From: Aedes albopictus
Taxonomy: Eukaryota > Arthropoda > Insecta > Diptera > Culicidae
Direction of reading: 5' to 3'
NCBI RefSeq assembly: GCF_035046485.1
Contig: NC_085137.1
Span: 493,738,351-493,802,350, forward strand
Length of the DNA stretch: 64,000 nt
Part shown: positions 21,442-32,728 of the stretch, piece after piece
How positions within the stretch are numbered: position 1 is the stretch's first letter
Layout of the letters: every line of letters starts with the position of its first letter
Made by a program: the position numbers and the translations under genes
Notes under the pieces: model-generated
Told to the model about the DNA's origin: nothing
The model's input: only the letters and a program-made list of their open reading frames with translations
Databases searched by the model: none

Positions 21442-21512
21442 CTAATTATAAAATTGAAGAAAGTTCATATTAGATTCTGAAATGGTTGGCAAGCCATGCA
21501 CGAAACATTTAC

Positions 21513-21619
21513 CGATGATCCGATGAATCCCGCTCCACCAAAGTTGGTGGTCTGGATGGTGGAGTTCTTCATCTGGGCTACGCTTTCCCGAATGCATTGT
21601 AGATGATGCAGTGTATCCT
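21513..21619 (-). CDS. host gene exon 3
   Basis: The acceptor TTGGTAATTTCAG precedes AGGATACACTGC. One base carried from exon 2 (G) plus AG gives Glu. It then reads DTLHHLQCIRESVAQMKNST and IQTTNFGGAGFIGSS, ending on a codon at the donor GTAAATG. The HLQCIRESVAQMK stretch could form a short helix. Confidence 0.85.
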
Positions 21620-21680
21620 CTGAAATTACCAAAAGTGTCATAGTAAATTTCTGAAGACAAAAATCTCGTCCACATCCTAC

Positions 21681-22145
21681 CGAGAAAATTATACTTGGCA
21701 CCCGGACTGTGCGGGGTAACGCTAATGATTGGCACCATGTTGGCGTGGTGATGGTTGTTGGCAACACTGTTGGTGCTGTTGCCGTTCCTACCAGTCTGTT
21801 GATGTGCTGCTGTTTGCAGTTGACCGAAGTCGTTGATACCCGTGTCGATGACGATATCACTCAGTTTGTTCTTGTTGCACCTTTCCCCTACGGTGGTGGT
21901 GCTGTTACTGTTGCTGTTGCTATTATAGTTGTGAACGTTGTTGCTACTACTGTTGCTGTTGTAGTTGTTGTTGTTGCTGACTACGGAAGTGGGTAGCTGT
22001 TGCTGCTGTCCGGAGTCGTTCGGCGTCGTGGCTGGTTCATTGCATCTCAGGAGACCAGTGGTCACCGTCGCGAGCAATGGGGATTGCGGTGGCAGGTTCG
22101 CAGAGCTCAGATAGTCAATTACCACGTCCTCATCGTTTTCATCGT
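21681..22145 (-). CDS. host gene exon 2, Asn/Ser-rich
   Basis: Acceptor TTCTTCTCCACTAG, then AC GAT GAA. The G left from exon 1 makes the first codon Asp. It encodes an acidic run (DDENDEDVVIDYLSSAN) and QQQLPTS, then an Asn/Ser low-complexity tract at about 21900-22000, a NHHHANM His patch and PIISVTPHSPGAKYNFL, with donor GTAGGATG. The low-complexity tract is typical of dipteran regulatory proteins and is probably disordered. Reading through the introns stays open to 21442, so a raw ORF call here would wrongly fuse intron sequence. Confidence 0.85.
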
Positions 22146-23160
22146 CTAGTGGAGAAGAAGGAATAGATTGCAGAATTGTTGGACATGCTACAGTGTTCCA
22201 AAGTTTATTCCCAACTTAGTAGTTTTTATTAGTCGACCAACGAAATATATACAAAAGACTTCCCTAGAGATAATATTAGTGGTGAGAAAATAGGCGGAGT
22301 GGAGTAGTTTTCATAGGAATAGTAACAGGAAAAGCTATAGCAAACAGTATGAGACCATGCAAAAAGTGTTGAACAAAATACATTTCTAATGCTAATCTAC
22401 AAAAATAGAGCTAACTAGGTGTGTGGAAAAGAAAAATATTGCGTTTAATCGATCCAATGTTTATACTCGTTTTAATGTGCTTTATTTTGTAAAGATATCA
22501 GAGCAATGAGAGTCGAGTAACCCATAACAAACAACATGAATTCAACAAATTAGTTCATCAATGCATTTTTACTTGATCGGTGCTGTTTGTAAACTAACGA
22601 GTGCGCCTCCATAAATAACTTGCATTCTATAGATAATAGTTACACAGTTAAAAATTGTTACATCGAGTTCGCTGTAACAAAATGACCTCCATCGCATTCA
22701 ACACAAATTTCCATCGGATTGTAAAATTACAGGTCGTCTGCAGTATGGGGCTTGCTAACAATTTTGCGTGCAAGAAATTCTTTTATTCAAAATCGAATGA
22801 AATGAAATGGAAATTTAAACGTTTTAATATTTACGTCACGTGTAAATTTCAGAATTTCTTTCTGTGTAGAAATTGATGTCAATTTCTTGGTTTTGCTATA
22901 GCTGACCAAACCATGTGGAAATTACACTGTTGAAAATGCTTTGGCATCCATATGTCCAACAGAAACATGTGCTCAATGAACAAATTGAGATTTTAATTAT
23001 AACTGCAGTACAGTCTATTTCTTAAACTATTTAAACTATTATATTAAACTTTCCTTTCTAGTGGAGGCTCGACTGTATCGTTTTTAATGATAATTAAACT
23101 TTCTTTAATTAGAATTGTGAATATTGCGTAACTCACTGGATCAATCCGTTCCCCGTCATC
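22146..23160. other. intron 1 sequence, no clear feature
   Basis: AT-rich. I see no element ends or coding sequence in this kilobase. Confidence 0.4.
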
Positions 23161-23169
23161 TTAGCATAT

Positions 23170-23340
23170 GAAAAGAAATCCACGTACTCCAGCGAGACTC
23201 GAACTCACGACTCCTCACGATTCGCTAGACGGACGCTTCTATTCCTTCAAGCTACGGAGTCACTCGATTATCTCCGTCACCAGTAGGCGTAGAACTGAAC
23301 TTGATTCCACAGTCACATATGATTATCTTCTTTTTACAAT
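23170..23340 (-). mobile_element. tRNA-related SINE (reverse)
   Basis: On minus it contains a B-box-like GTGAGTTCGAGTCTCGC and an A-box-like region near GTAGCTTGAAGG. Bordered by AT-rich DNA. A different SINE family from that at 15507. Confidence 0.55.
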
Positions 23341-23519
23341 CAGAACATCCTTTGGATGGGATTAGATGAACATCTAACACAACTATTTTCTTTTGGGGCA
23401 CTATGTTGGGGTTTTTCACAATCTCCCATCTCAAAAATAACTTAATGTCTGCTGATCCCACATGAGCTTCAAAGTACATAGGGCCACTATCAGAACGATT
23501 TTCAATATCAATCGTGGAG

Positions 23520-23618
23520 GGGCGCACCAAGGGTGTTCCAGATGGTTTAACGTAGTCCTACGGGCATTCCAGGGCGTTAGAGGAACCCCATTAGGGTGCT
23601 TCATGGGGTTTCATGCGT
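23520..23618. repeat. TTCCAGGGGCGTT-type array (left part)
   Basis: Short GGTTTCAGGGGCGTTCCAGG-like units, interrupted by the LINE fragment and resuming at about 24430. Confidence 0.7.
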
Positions 23619-24478
23619 TCAGCTGCTTGGTTTCGCTGATGATATTGATATTATTGCTCGTAAATTTGTGACGATGGCGGAAACGTTCATCCGACTAAAG
23701 AGTGAAGCCAGGCGAATCGGATGAATCATTAATGTGACGGAGACAAAGAACATGATGGCAAAGGGCTCCAGGGAGGAATCACCACGCCCGTCACCCCGAA
23801 TTCATATCGACGGTGATGAAACTGAGGCGGTTGAAGAATTCGTGTACTTGGGCTCCCTGGTGACCGCCGACAACGACACCAGCAGAGAATTTCAGAGGCA
23901 CATTGTGGCAGGAAATCGTGCTTACTTTGGACTCCGCAGAACTCTACGATCGAATAAAGTTCGCCATAACACGAAGTTTACTATCCACAAAACGCTGATT
24001 AGACCTGTAGTCCTATATGGGCACGGAACATGGACCCTACGAGCAGAGGACCAAAGTGCCCTTGGAGTTTTCGAACGGAAGGTGCTGTGTATCATCTACG
24101 GCGGAGACCAGATGGTAGGCAGGACTTGGAGAAGGCGAATGTACCACGAGCTGCATCAGCTGCTAAGAGAACCAACCATCGTCCACACCGCGTAAATCGG
24201 AAGGCTACGGTGGGTGGGTCACGACATCGGGATGTCGGGTAGCAACCCGACTAAAATGGTTATCGAGAGTCATACGACCGGTTCAAGAAGACGTGGTGCG
24301 CAGCGAGCTAGATGTGTCGATCAGACGGAGGACGAACTGCAGACACTTCGCAGAGTGCGGAACTGGAGACACAAAGCCATGGACCGAGTAGAATGGAGAC
24401 GGCTACTATGTACAGCAGAGGCCACCAGTAGATTCCAGGAGTTTCAAAGGTGTTTCAGGGGGTTTGCGGAGGCTATAT
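23619..24478 (+). pseudogene. RTE-like non-LTR retrotransposon, 3' RT fragment
   Basis: Begins inside reverse transcriptase: GFADDIDIIARKFVTMAETF holds the catalytic FADD at about 23631-23642. After an in-frame TGA at about 23728 it continues with EEFVYLGSLVTADNDTS, LIRPVVLYGHGTWTL and RRRGAQRARCVDQ, the usual C-terminal order of RTE-type elements. The 5' end is truncated and at least one frame shift lies near 24190-24240. Inserted between TTCCAGGGG repeats on both sides. Dead copy. Confidence 0.8.
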
Positions 24479-25430
24479 AAGCATTCCATGGGGTCTCAGA
24501 GATTTCGCAGGGTGTTCCAGTGCGTTTCTTTTAGTGGCCTTCAAGGGAGTTTCAGGGACATTCCAGGTCATTTCAGGAACTTTCCGTGAGGTGTCAGAGA
24601 CGTTCCAGGGTGTAGAAACGGGTTTCAGAACGTTTCAGGAGCGTACCAGAGGTTTTCAATGGTTTCAGAGGTGTTCCTATGAGGTTCAGTAGTATTCCAG
24701 GGAGCTTAAGGAGTGTACCAGGGGGATTCAGTACAGTCTGTGGTGTTTCAGGGACGTTCCAGGGTGTTCTAGCGGGTTTCAAGAGCGTTCCAGGGGCTTT
24801 TCAAGGGTTTCAGAGGCGTTCCAGGCAGTTTCCGGGGACTTGCAGGGGGTCTCGGGAGGTCCCAGGGGCGTCCCAAGGGTGTTCCAGGGACTTTAAATGA
24901 GGCTTCGGGGGCGCTGCAGAATGCTCCAGCGGGTTTTAGGTGATTGTAGGAGCGTCAAGGAGGTTTCAAGAAATTCCAGAGGAATAGTAAGTGTCTGGGG
25001 TGTTCCAGGGTGCTTTAAGAGGTCCCAGGAGTGTTTCAGTGGTTTTAAATGGCATTTCATGGGGTTTCAGGGACATTTCAGGGTGTTCGAGCGGGTTTTT
25101 GGTTGCACAGGATATACCGTTAGGTAATTCTAACTAAATGCTAGAAATACTTGAAAATTACTTTTTTTGTGAAACGTGTGCTGTTTGAGAAGGATTTTCA
25201 TAGGGTTTCAGGGGTGTTCTATGGGTTTTCAAGGGGTATGATTCGCCTTTCCGGGATTTTCATAAGTGTTCCAGTGGGTTCTAGGGGGTCCCAGGGGCGT
25301 TCCAGGGGTGTTTCAGTGGGTTTCAGGGGATTTCAAGCACGTTCTATGCGGTTTAAGAAACGGTTCAGGAAGTTTCAGGGGCTTTCAGAAGCTGTCAGGG
25401 TTTTTCATGGAGTTTTAAATGTATTCCAGT
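24430..25430. repeat. GTTTCAGGGGCGTTCCAGG array
   Basis: Dozens of degenerate units of about 20-27 bp alternating TTTCAGGG and GTTCCAGGG. The same family is at 30750-32290 and 50390-50940, and inverted at 27370-27580 and 41680-41760. Many open frames on both strands; none is a gene. Confidence 0.85.
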
Positions 25431-25439
25431 AGATATATC

Positions 25440-25640
25440 TGTACGCGCCCAACGCGTGCAAGCGACTGTGATACGGGGACCGTGCCGCCACCCGTATAAA
25501 TACCATCTGTGCGACGACAGCGCGGCGCTTTCCAGCAGCTTTGCGCTTCGAATGGGCGGAGCTAACAGCGTCGCGCAGCAGGCGCCGACCAACAAATATT
25601 AAAGTATTTAACATGACCCATTGACATCATTTTCAATCAG
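25440..25640 (+). promoter_or_regulatory. candidate promoter (TATAAATA) in intron 1
   Basis: GC-rich sequence beginning sharply at about 25440, with TATAAATA at 25495-25502 and many CG dinucleotides. It precedes a further 750 bp of GC-rich sequence ending in strong splice donors. This looks like a Pol II core promoter reading on plus. An LTR-like origin cannot be excluded, because AAATAAACG at about 25645 could be a polyadenylation-type motif. Confidence 0.4.
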
Positions 25641-26425
25641 TATCAAATAAACGTCCGACGCGAACGATCAAACGAAAGGTGAAAAGTGTTTTCTTTCAAA
25701 CGTAGCCGAAGCGAACCGAAGGCGAAGAGCGAACGAGTCTGGTCAGCCCGGCGATCGGCTCGAGCGTTGTCGTTCCCTCCTGCCTCGAATGTGAACGGGC
25801 AGCGGCGAGTGTGTGTGTGTGCGTGGTGCTTTTCCCGAGTTGGCGTTGGTGGGTCGAAAGCAAACGTGTTGCTACCTGTTCGGCGTCATTGTCCATCGAA
25901 CGAAGTGCAGTGTGCGGTGGTTGTGCCGCATCGGAAGGAGTGCTGTGGAACTTGTGTTTGTTTCGTCGTGATACCGTGGAGTGGATGCCAAGAGTTACTC
26001 AGGAATAGTTTTCTGCGGAATAATTTTCCTTTTTTTATTTCGGCATCCCCCATGTGTGATCGTCGGCAACCAAGCGACGGCGGGCAGCTTCCACGAGAGT
26101 TCGGCATAAAGCCGTGGTCCTTCGACGAATGAACCCACGCTGATGACCGTGACGAGTGCGGTTGTCAGCGTCATTGAGCTGAAAGTGACGGTGTCCGCGG
26201 CTACTGGTGGTGTGTTCCTGTGCTGGTAACCGTGACGAGCACGGTAGCTGGCTGTGTCAGAGCTCTTGCATCGCTGGCTGTGATGAGCACGGCTGTCGGT
26301 GTGAGCTGATTTTCCTGGCTGGTAGCTGTAGCGTGTACAGCTGTCGGCTATCCCTTCCTGGACCGGTGGCTGTGGAGTGGACAGGCGTCGATCTCGAGGT
26401 GAGTTTCCGTTGGTGCTGCTACAAG
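25640..26425 (+). other. candidate 5' leader exon of a plus-strand nested gene
   Basis: GC-rich, single-copy in the window, with two strong donor sites: CTCGAG|GTGAGT at about 26399 and ACAAG|GTAAGA at about 26425. It contains imperfect repeats of a CCGTGACGAGCACGG-like phrase at about 26150-26340. The longest frame (25686-26132, 148 aa, Arg/Ser/Cys-rich) has no domain I recognise and may be an upstream ORF. No downstream acceptor with coding sequence was identified, so the gene it would belong to is unknown. Confidence 0.4.
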
Positions 26426-26489
26426 GTAAGAGCAACGATTCTCCCTCTTTGTGTGTGAAAAATTCCTGAGAACTTGAGTATCCAACAAT

Positions 26490-26526
26490 ATCCATGATAT
26501 GAGCATGAGCATGAGCATGAGCATAG
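26490..26526 (+). repeat. (ATGAGC)n microsatellite
   Basis: About four to five ATGAGC repeats. On minus this reads as an Ala-His string, which is an artefact. Confidence 0.9.
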
Positions 26527-26608
26527 ATGACCGCACAATTCGTAGTTGTTACTCCGTGATTGACCAGAGCAATCGAAATTGCACAAGGAACCAATGAATA
26601 GGGCTTGG

Positions 26609-26758
26609 GACTAGCTTACTATTCTCAATGTACACAGTTCGAGAGCTCTCAACTTTAATAAGGTCAATAACGGCGCCGGCCACGTCCTTACGGTCATCGA
26701 GGATGGGATGGAATGTTAGTAAGACAAACGTTGTTATGAAGACCGCGAATCGCTGCAT
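26609..26758 (-). CDS. possible signal-peptide-bearing first exon
   Basis: The frame from ATG reads MQRFAVFITTFVLLTFHPIL then DDRKDVAGAVIDLIKVESSR: a short basic start and a hydrophobic core, as in a secretion signal. A donor-like A|GTAAGC follows TVYIEN. Upstream is a GC-balanced region with no repeats. It could be the 5' exon of a secreted or receptor protein (a divergent ionotropic-receptor-like start is one guess), but no second exon was found, and the segment may belong to a dispersed repeat. The in-frame GTG upstream is not used as a start. Confidence 0.3.
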
Positions 26759-26764
26759 CTCCAC

Positions 26765-27370
26765 GCTTGTCTCAGGAAGGAATTTTTGTTAGTGGGGTAA
26801 GGTACATTGTCAGTCCGGGAGTCACCTATGGTTGGTGATATGATTTGACAATGGATCAATCTACACAAACCGCCGTTAACAACCGACCACTTTTCGACGC
26901 AAAAACTAGCCAAAAAGAAAATTCTATCGCGCGTCTCCACTCCACTAGGGAGCAGAAACTTTTAGTCTATTCCACACAGAAATACACTAAACGCAACTCA
27001 CTGGTCGGTGCCCAGATTTTTTCTCGACCGGCGAGCCCGAACCAACACTTTTCACTCTTCTGTGTAAATGCAAAATATGAAAGAACATAATATGTATTAT
27101 GTAACATTATGTAACATATTATGTATTATCAACTTAAAGTGTATTGTTAACTAGCGCCGACGGGAAGCGAAAATTAGGAACCGACTCGATCCACGACGCG
27201 TCCACCGCACACTCCAGCATTTCGACTTTGCCTCCAAAAACAAAATAAACTGCCCCGTATGAAGATGAGCACTGTGAAGAAGACGACGACGACGACGCGC
27301 TCGCGGCCGAACCAAATGAAAAAAGCAGCATTTCGACTTTGCCTCCAAAAACGCACTCTATTCCAGTAGA
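26765..27370. other. unassigned region with a 24-bp duplication
   Basis: CATTTCGACTTTGCCTCCAA plus AAAC occurs twice (about 27217-27240 and 27328-27351), separated by a GACGAC-rich microsatellite at about 27275-27300. Two short ATTATGTAACATTATG-type repeats lie at about 27090-27125. The minus-strand frame 27134-27379 is built from these repeats. Confidence 0.5.
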
Positions 27371-27590
27371 TGTATCCATGATATCACCTAAACCCTGAAA
27401 ACCCTTTTAAACTAAATTCCCCTTGAATGCTCTAGAAACCCCTCCAGAGCCCTCCAAAAACTTCCTGAAAATCGTTGGAACTCCTATGAAACATCCCAGT
27501 AATCCCTTTAGAAGCCGTAAGGAATCCCCGGGACACCAAGAAACCCTCCGAAACCGTTCTGAAACTCCCATTAAACTTGAAAATTTAAAT
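27370..27590 (-). repeat. inverted CCCTGAAAACC array fragment
   Basis: Short-unit repeat, reverse complement of the GGTTTCAGGGG family. Confidence 0.6.
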
Positions 27591-27689
27591 CTGATAAATA
27601 TGTAGCAGATAATTTAAAATTTCGACTACCAGAACAAATCGTTCAACAATTAACGAGAATCGGCCAACTTTAGGAGGAGACTGCTCAAT

Positions 27690-28030
27690 AATGCGTTCAA
27701 CTTTTCACACGTTTGCTTCATAAGCAGATGGTCATAGGTTCGATCCCAGCCCCAGCACTTTCGTCAGTTGCTCTTCCCCCCTGAGAGCAGCTGACACTGA
27801 CCCTCTTCTAGGCCCATGGCTCAAACGGACCCGGATACATGGACATCGGCGAACGGCAACTCATAATGGACCCCCAATCGGACTGGAAATATGAATAATC
27901 AACAGCCACGCATCAACATCCTCGTGCTCATCATTCTACCATGATAGGGTAGAAAGTGAAAGCAGCGCAACGGCAACCAGTTCGATGTAGTATAATTAGA
28001 ATAGAATACATTTAGGCGCTGTACGAAAGT
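27690..28030 (+). mobile_element. tRNA-derived SINE (Feilai-like)
   Basis: B-box-like GGTTCGATCCCAGCC follows an A-box-like start. The body contains TTGCTCTTCCCCCCTGAGAG and CATCATTCTACCATGATAGG. Structure and phrases parallel 30480-30740, so both are one SINE superfamily. Feilai is a known Aedes tRNA-SINE; the assignment is from memory of the type, not from a search. Confidence 0.65.
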
Positions 28031-28249
28031 GGAAGTACAGCTGCCAATTGGAATCGCTTACGTAGTACCCTCGTGAACAAAATAGCTGTATATTCGTTTG
28101 AGTAGATAAGAATTTAAAAAAAAGTTTTTGGGTTTGAAATTTTATTGACATCCTGAACACCACAAGTTTGAAGAAACATTGCTTTTGGCTGTGGCCTACA
28201 ACAGAATGTATTTGCATAGGTTTATATATAATTAGGAAGCTCTAGGTGT

Positions 28250-29400
28250 TTCAGGATGTCTACTACTTGGAAAAAATCTGGAAAATTTGGAATCCTCAAG
28301 GAATTTTATTTAACAAGAAATTCAGTCAGTGTTTATTTTTGGAACTTTTTTTTTAGAAATATATCTTGGAATGCCTCCCAGGATTTCTCACACGACTACT
28401 TCCATAGTTTTGCACGCCATTTTTTCTCATGGTCCCTCTTGGGTCTTGCCCTAAGACATTTTCAGGGAATTTGAACCAAGATTTATCCCGAGATCTCCAC
28501 AAGAGTTTCTCTTATGATGCATCGCAGATGTTGTCGTGAAATTTCTCGTAGAGTTTCTATCGGGATTTTTCTTAAATAATTCTCACGATTCCTCCTAGCG
28601 TTCGTCTTGGGACTAACCCAGAAGATCATCCCGGAATTTCTCCCAGAGTTGCTACAGGAGTTATTCAGGCATTTCCAATAGAGTTCGTCTAAGGATTTTT
28701 AAGAAGTTTTCACGAATCTGCAGGAGTTCCTCCCTGGATTTCATCCGAAGTTTCTTCCGTAATTTCTTCAAAACAAATTGTGAGCTTTCCTTCTGGATTT
28801 TTACAGGAGTTTCAGCTGGGATATTTCCTAAAAGTAAACGCGGGAATTCTTTTGAAGTTTCACCATGAGTTTCACATGTTATTTCTCTAGGAGTGTCTTC
28901 TGGAATTTATGCTGGAGCTATTGCTGATATTTCTCATAGGAAACTTTCTGTTTTTTTTTTTCTTCCAGCTTTTCCGCGTGTTTGTTTACCAAAAACCTTG
29001 TAGTGGTCCGCCTGAGATTTTCTTGGGATTATTTCCAGAGCACATCTCGAAATCTCTACCAGAAATTGTCACGAAATTGTGGATGCTCTTTTTTGTCATA
29101 TCTTTAATAAGAGACGAACCAGCCAAGGGCTGAAAGTCTCTATAATAAAGACAAATCAATCAATCAATCAAATTTCATTAATAGTTGCACCCGGAGCTCT
29201 TGCAGGGATATATCCAGCAGTTTTTTTTTGGGAATGTCTTTTGAGATAGTTTACGAAATTCCTTGTAGGAAATTCCCAGAGAAATATAGGAAGGACTCCA
29301 GGTGAAAATTATCATGACTTATTGGAGAAGTCTCAAGAAGAAAGTATAAACTCTGAAAACCTCTAAGCGGAAATTCTTAGAAATCTCTCGAAAATCCCGA
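28250..29400. repeat. degenerate GGAATTTCTCC array
   Basis: Reverse-complement orientation of the GAATTCC family (TTCTCCCAGAGTTGCTACAG-like), mixed with AT-rich sequence. Open frames at 28256-28474 and 28909-29133 are repeat-borne. Confidence 0.7.
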
Positions 29401-30480
29401 GCGAAACTGTTGGAAAGCTTTACCGGAAAACCATTAACCCTCGATCGATCGCACTTTTGTATTTTGTACAACACGTTGAAAAAATCTCGCTTTTTGTACT
29501 CAGCATTGGCGTGGTGCTAACGATGGTGGCCAACCGCGCGACTGACGGAAGGTAAAGGAAAATTCCTTAAAGAACTTTGGATTAATTTTGAATGAATTTC
29601 CGGAAGAAATCCAGCAGGAAACTCTAGAAAGCACATCGGGAAAATCTCGGGAGGGGGTTTCTTCAGCAGAGACCCCATGAAAAACTTCTGTAGAAATCCT
29701 GGGAGGAACTCTAGCAGAAATCATAGAAATAACTCTCATAAATCCCGAAATAAGACCGAAACTCGAGAACAGACATTCAGTTTCAAAACTGGGTAAGGAA
29801 TTTCGAAGACATATAGCCAATGAGAATACCTAATTGGACTCCTAAAGGTTATTGGTTTCCTAAAGGCAGACACCCGTTGTTTCAAACTGCCTTGGAATTC
29901 ATCCATACAAATCTACAATTCTACAGAAGTAGTTTTGTTTGTTTTAACAACAATTGCGCTTGGAATTCCGATATCTCCACTCATTTAAAAATTATTAAGC
30001 AAAATAGACTGAATTCCTTTGGGGAAAAAATTGGTCGTAATTTTTATTTTTTGGTAAATTTCTATCACATTTCATGCGATATTTACGAGTAGAGATATCG
30101 CACTTTTTAGGGGCTTTAAATATGACTATATACTTTTGTTAGGTTTCGCATAGTCTTCTACCTCAAAAATAGGCAAATGTTTGCTGATCCTACATTAGCT
30201 TCAGTATATGTGGTGATTTACCAGTCATTGGATAGTTTCAGAAAATTGTATTATAAGTCGAACTTATATAATTCCAACTCAATGTAATGACAGATGAAAG
30301 ATGCGTATACATGACTGCCACAATATTGAAGCGTAAATCGGTTTAAAATCATTTATATTTTCCCTTAAAAAAGATTGAAAAAATTATACAACTGATGACA
30401 CGAAAACTGAAGAATCCATAAAATAATTGTAATAAACTACTGTTACAAAATAAGCTTTGCTGACAAATCAACCACACACG
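29400..30480. other. intron 1 sequence, mixed
   Basis: Remnants of GAATTCC units to about 29820, then AT-rich DNA. The 90-aa frame at 29820-30092 has no recognisable domain. Confidence 0.4.
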
Positions 30481-30740
30481 GGCGCCGGCCCGTGGCGTAA
30501 TGTCCATTTCATTGATGGATGATCATGGGTTTAATTCCCAGCCCCGGCGAAATTTCTCGTCACTAGCTCTTCCTCCAGAGAGCAGCGAACACTGATACGC
30601 GTCTGAGCTCGTGGCTCTGATGGACCCTCAATGAATTGATGTGTGGCTTATCAACCTCATCGTTCTCACCACCATTCTACCGAGTATGGAGTAGAAAAAG
30701 TGAAAGCATCTCAAACGCTATCAATTGGATAGCATGATTG
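30480..30740 (+). mobile_element. tRNA-derived SINE (Feilai-like)
   Basis: Starts near CCCGTGGCGTAATGTCC with B-box-like GGGTTTAATTCCC, then the CTAGCTCTTCCTCCAGAGAG body and CACCATTCTACCGAGTATGG tail region shared with 27690-28030. It ends about GATAGCATGATT, followed by the TTCCAGGGG array. Confidence 0.7.
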
Positions 30741-30749
30741 ATTTTCAAT

Positions 30750-32290
30750 TTCAATCGTGCAGGGGCACACCAAGGGTATTCTAGATGGTTTCACGGGGTC
30801 CTACGGAAGTTCCAGGGGCGTTCGAGGGGACCTCAGGGTTGTTTGGGGTGCTTCATGGGTGTTCCGTGAGGTTTCATGGGAATTCTAGAGCGTCCCAGGG
30901 ATGTTTCATGAGGTTTCAAAGATTCACAGGGGCGTTGTAAAGGTATTCCAGGGGGTTTCAGGAGCGTCCTGTAACTCTTCAAGTAATTTCAGAGACCATT
31001 CAGGGAGTTTTATGGGCGTTCCATAGAGTTTTGTGGGCGTTCTATGGAGTTCCAGAGGATAGATAGAAGCGTCCCGAAGGTACTTCAGTAGGTTTCACGA
31101 ACCATCTAGGGACCTTCCAGGGGGTTCCAGTGAATTTAAATTTGGGTGCTCCAGGGGGTATTATGGGGTCCCAGGTACGTCCCAGAAGTGTTCTAGGAGT
31201 TTTGGGTGCGTTCCATGGGATTTCGTGGGCGTTTCATGAGGTTTCACGATATGCCAGAGGCGTTCCAGAAGTGTTCCATGAGGCTTCAAGGGAGTTTCTG
31301 GGGCGTTCCATGGTGTACCAAAGGGTCCTTGAGAGTTTCAGGGGTGTTCTAGAGGGGTTTTGGGGATATTTCAGGGGTTTAGGGCCAAACGGCGAATTTC
31401 AAAAGTTCGAATGACATAACGTCGAAAGGGACAAAACGTCGAAAACGAATAATGTTAAAGAATTGTGAGTTCTTCATTTTTTTGAGGGAAACCCATTCTT
31501 TCAGGGGCGTATCAGAAGTGTTTCAGGGGCATTCAACGGGGTTTCAGGGACGATCCCGAATGTTCCAGCGGGTATTATGGGTTTGCAGGAACGTCCCGTG
31601 AGTTTCTATAAGGGTTACAGGTGCGATAGGTACAGTAATTTTCAAGGAGTTTTAGAGCTATTTCAGGAGTTTTAAAGAGAAACACCAGAGGATACAAATA
31701 TGGCTGCCGCAATGGCCGACTTGGACACCTACTCACGTTTTAAAGCGCACCGATCTTAAGAACTCGATTTGTAAAAGCTGTCTCTTTTTGCAAGTGAGCA
31801 AAGCCAGGATAAACAAGTGCGGTTTGGTTCAATGCTTCAATTTTCAGATTTGTGCCTCTAAAGTTTGTATGCAAAATTGTAATGGGATTTCTTGATGTTT
31901 CCCCTTAATGGCGTTCCATGATGTTTGAGGAACGTTTCAGGGTGTTTGAGCGGGTTTCAAGGGGATTGAGGAACGCTCCAACAGGTTTCAGGGGCGTTTC
32001 AGTGAGTTTGAAGGGTTCCCTTGAGTCTTCCAGGAGTTTTCGAGAAGATTTCGGGGTGTTTCTAGTGTTTCAGCGGGTGACGTTTCAGGGGTTTCCTAGA
32101 GTATTCCAAAGGACTCTAGAGGGTACCAGTGGCGTTCCATATGTGTTTCAGTGGGTTTCATGGGGTTCATGGGCGTTACAGGAAGCCCCAGGGAGTTACA
32201 GCACCATTCAGAGTTTTTCATGGGATTTAACTGTGTTCCAGGGGAACACCTAAAACCCTGAGAAGCATTTATACTCCTCTGAAAATCCTT
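30750..32290. repeat. TTTCAGGGGCGTTCC array
   Basis: Extensive degenerate units as at 24430. Two interruptions: about 31385-31500 (an ACGTCGAA-rich block) and 31670-31900 (AT-richer, unclassified). No coding sequence. Confidence 0.85.
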
Positions 32291-32309
32291 GGACAATTAT
32301 TGAAGCCAC

Positions 32310-32728
32310 TGTTGCGGTGGATTGCCGTTCAGAGGTCTTTGGAGCAAAATTCGCCAATGTTCCCGGTGAAATCAGCTCAAAGCTGTAAATTTATTCGTGA
32401 TTGAATTGCATTAAGAAAGAACTAATTCTACTTACAATTGGTCCCGTACTAGGCAAATAAATTTCACGGTTTGCAATATAGCTAGGGTAGTTTAGTAATA
32501 GTTTAGGTTGTGATCTGTAATTAGGTAGTTTTAATTAGTATTATAAGTTCAAATAAACAAATTTCCAATTCACTTTATAGTTCACAATTCTGCATCCACA
32601 ACGATGATTTGCTATTTTCTGATAACCTATCTGACAGCTTCCCATAGTATAGGTATTCGTCTCACACATTCGCATGAGAAACGTCTAAGCTTTCGGGGGG
32701 CGCTTCAATGGTAGCCGTCGTCGCAACA
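32310..32728 (-). repeat. BEL 3' LTR
   Basis: 419 bp with TG..CA ends. The minus strand has AATAAA at 32395-32390, a likely polyadenylation signal. The last 67 bp of the pol frame overlap this LTR. Differences from the other LTR include A/G near 32333 and A/C near 32620. Confidence 0.95.

Noticed and set aside
21709..21996. 95-aa Val-rich plus-strand frame
   Set aside because: Antisense of the Asn/Ser-rich part of host exon 2.
27134..27379. 81-aa frame with a repeated GGKVEML motif
   Set aside because: The motif comes from a 24-bp duplication around a GAC microsatellite. No other coding evidence.
29820..30092. 90-aa plus-strand frame in intron 1
   Set aside because: No domain, codon bias or splice logic, and flanked by diverged repeats.
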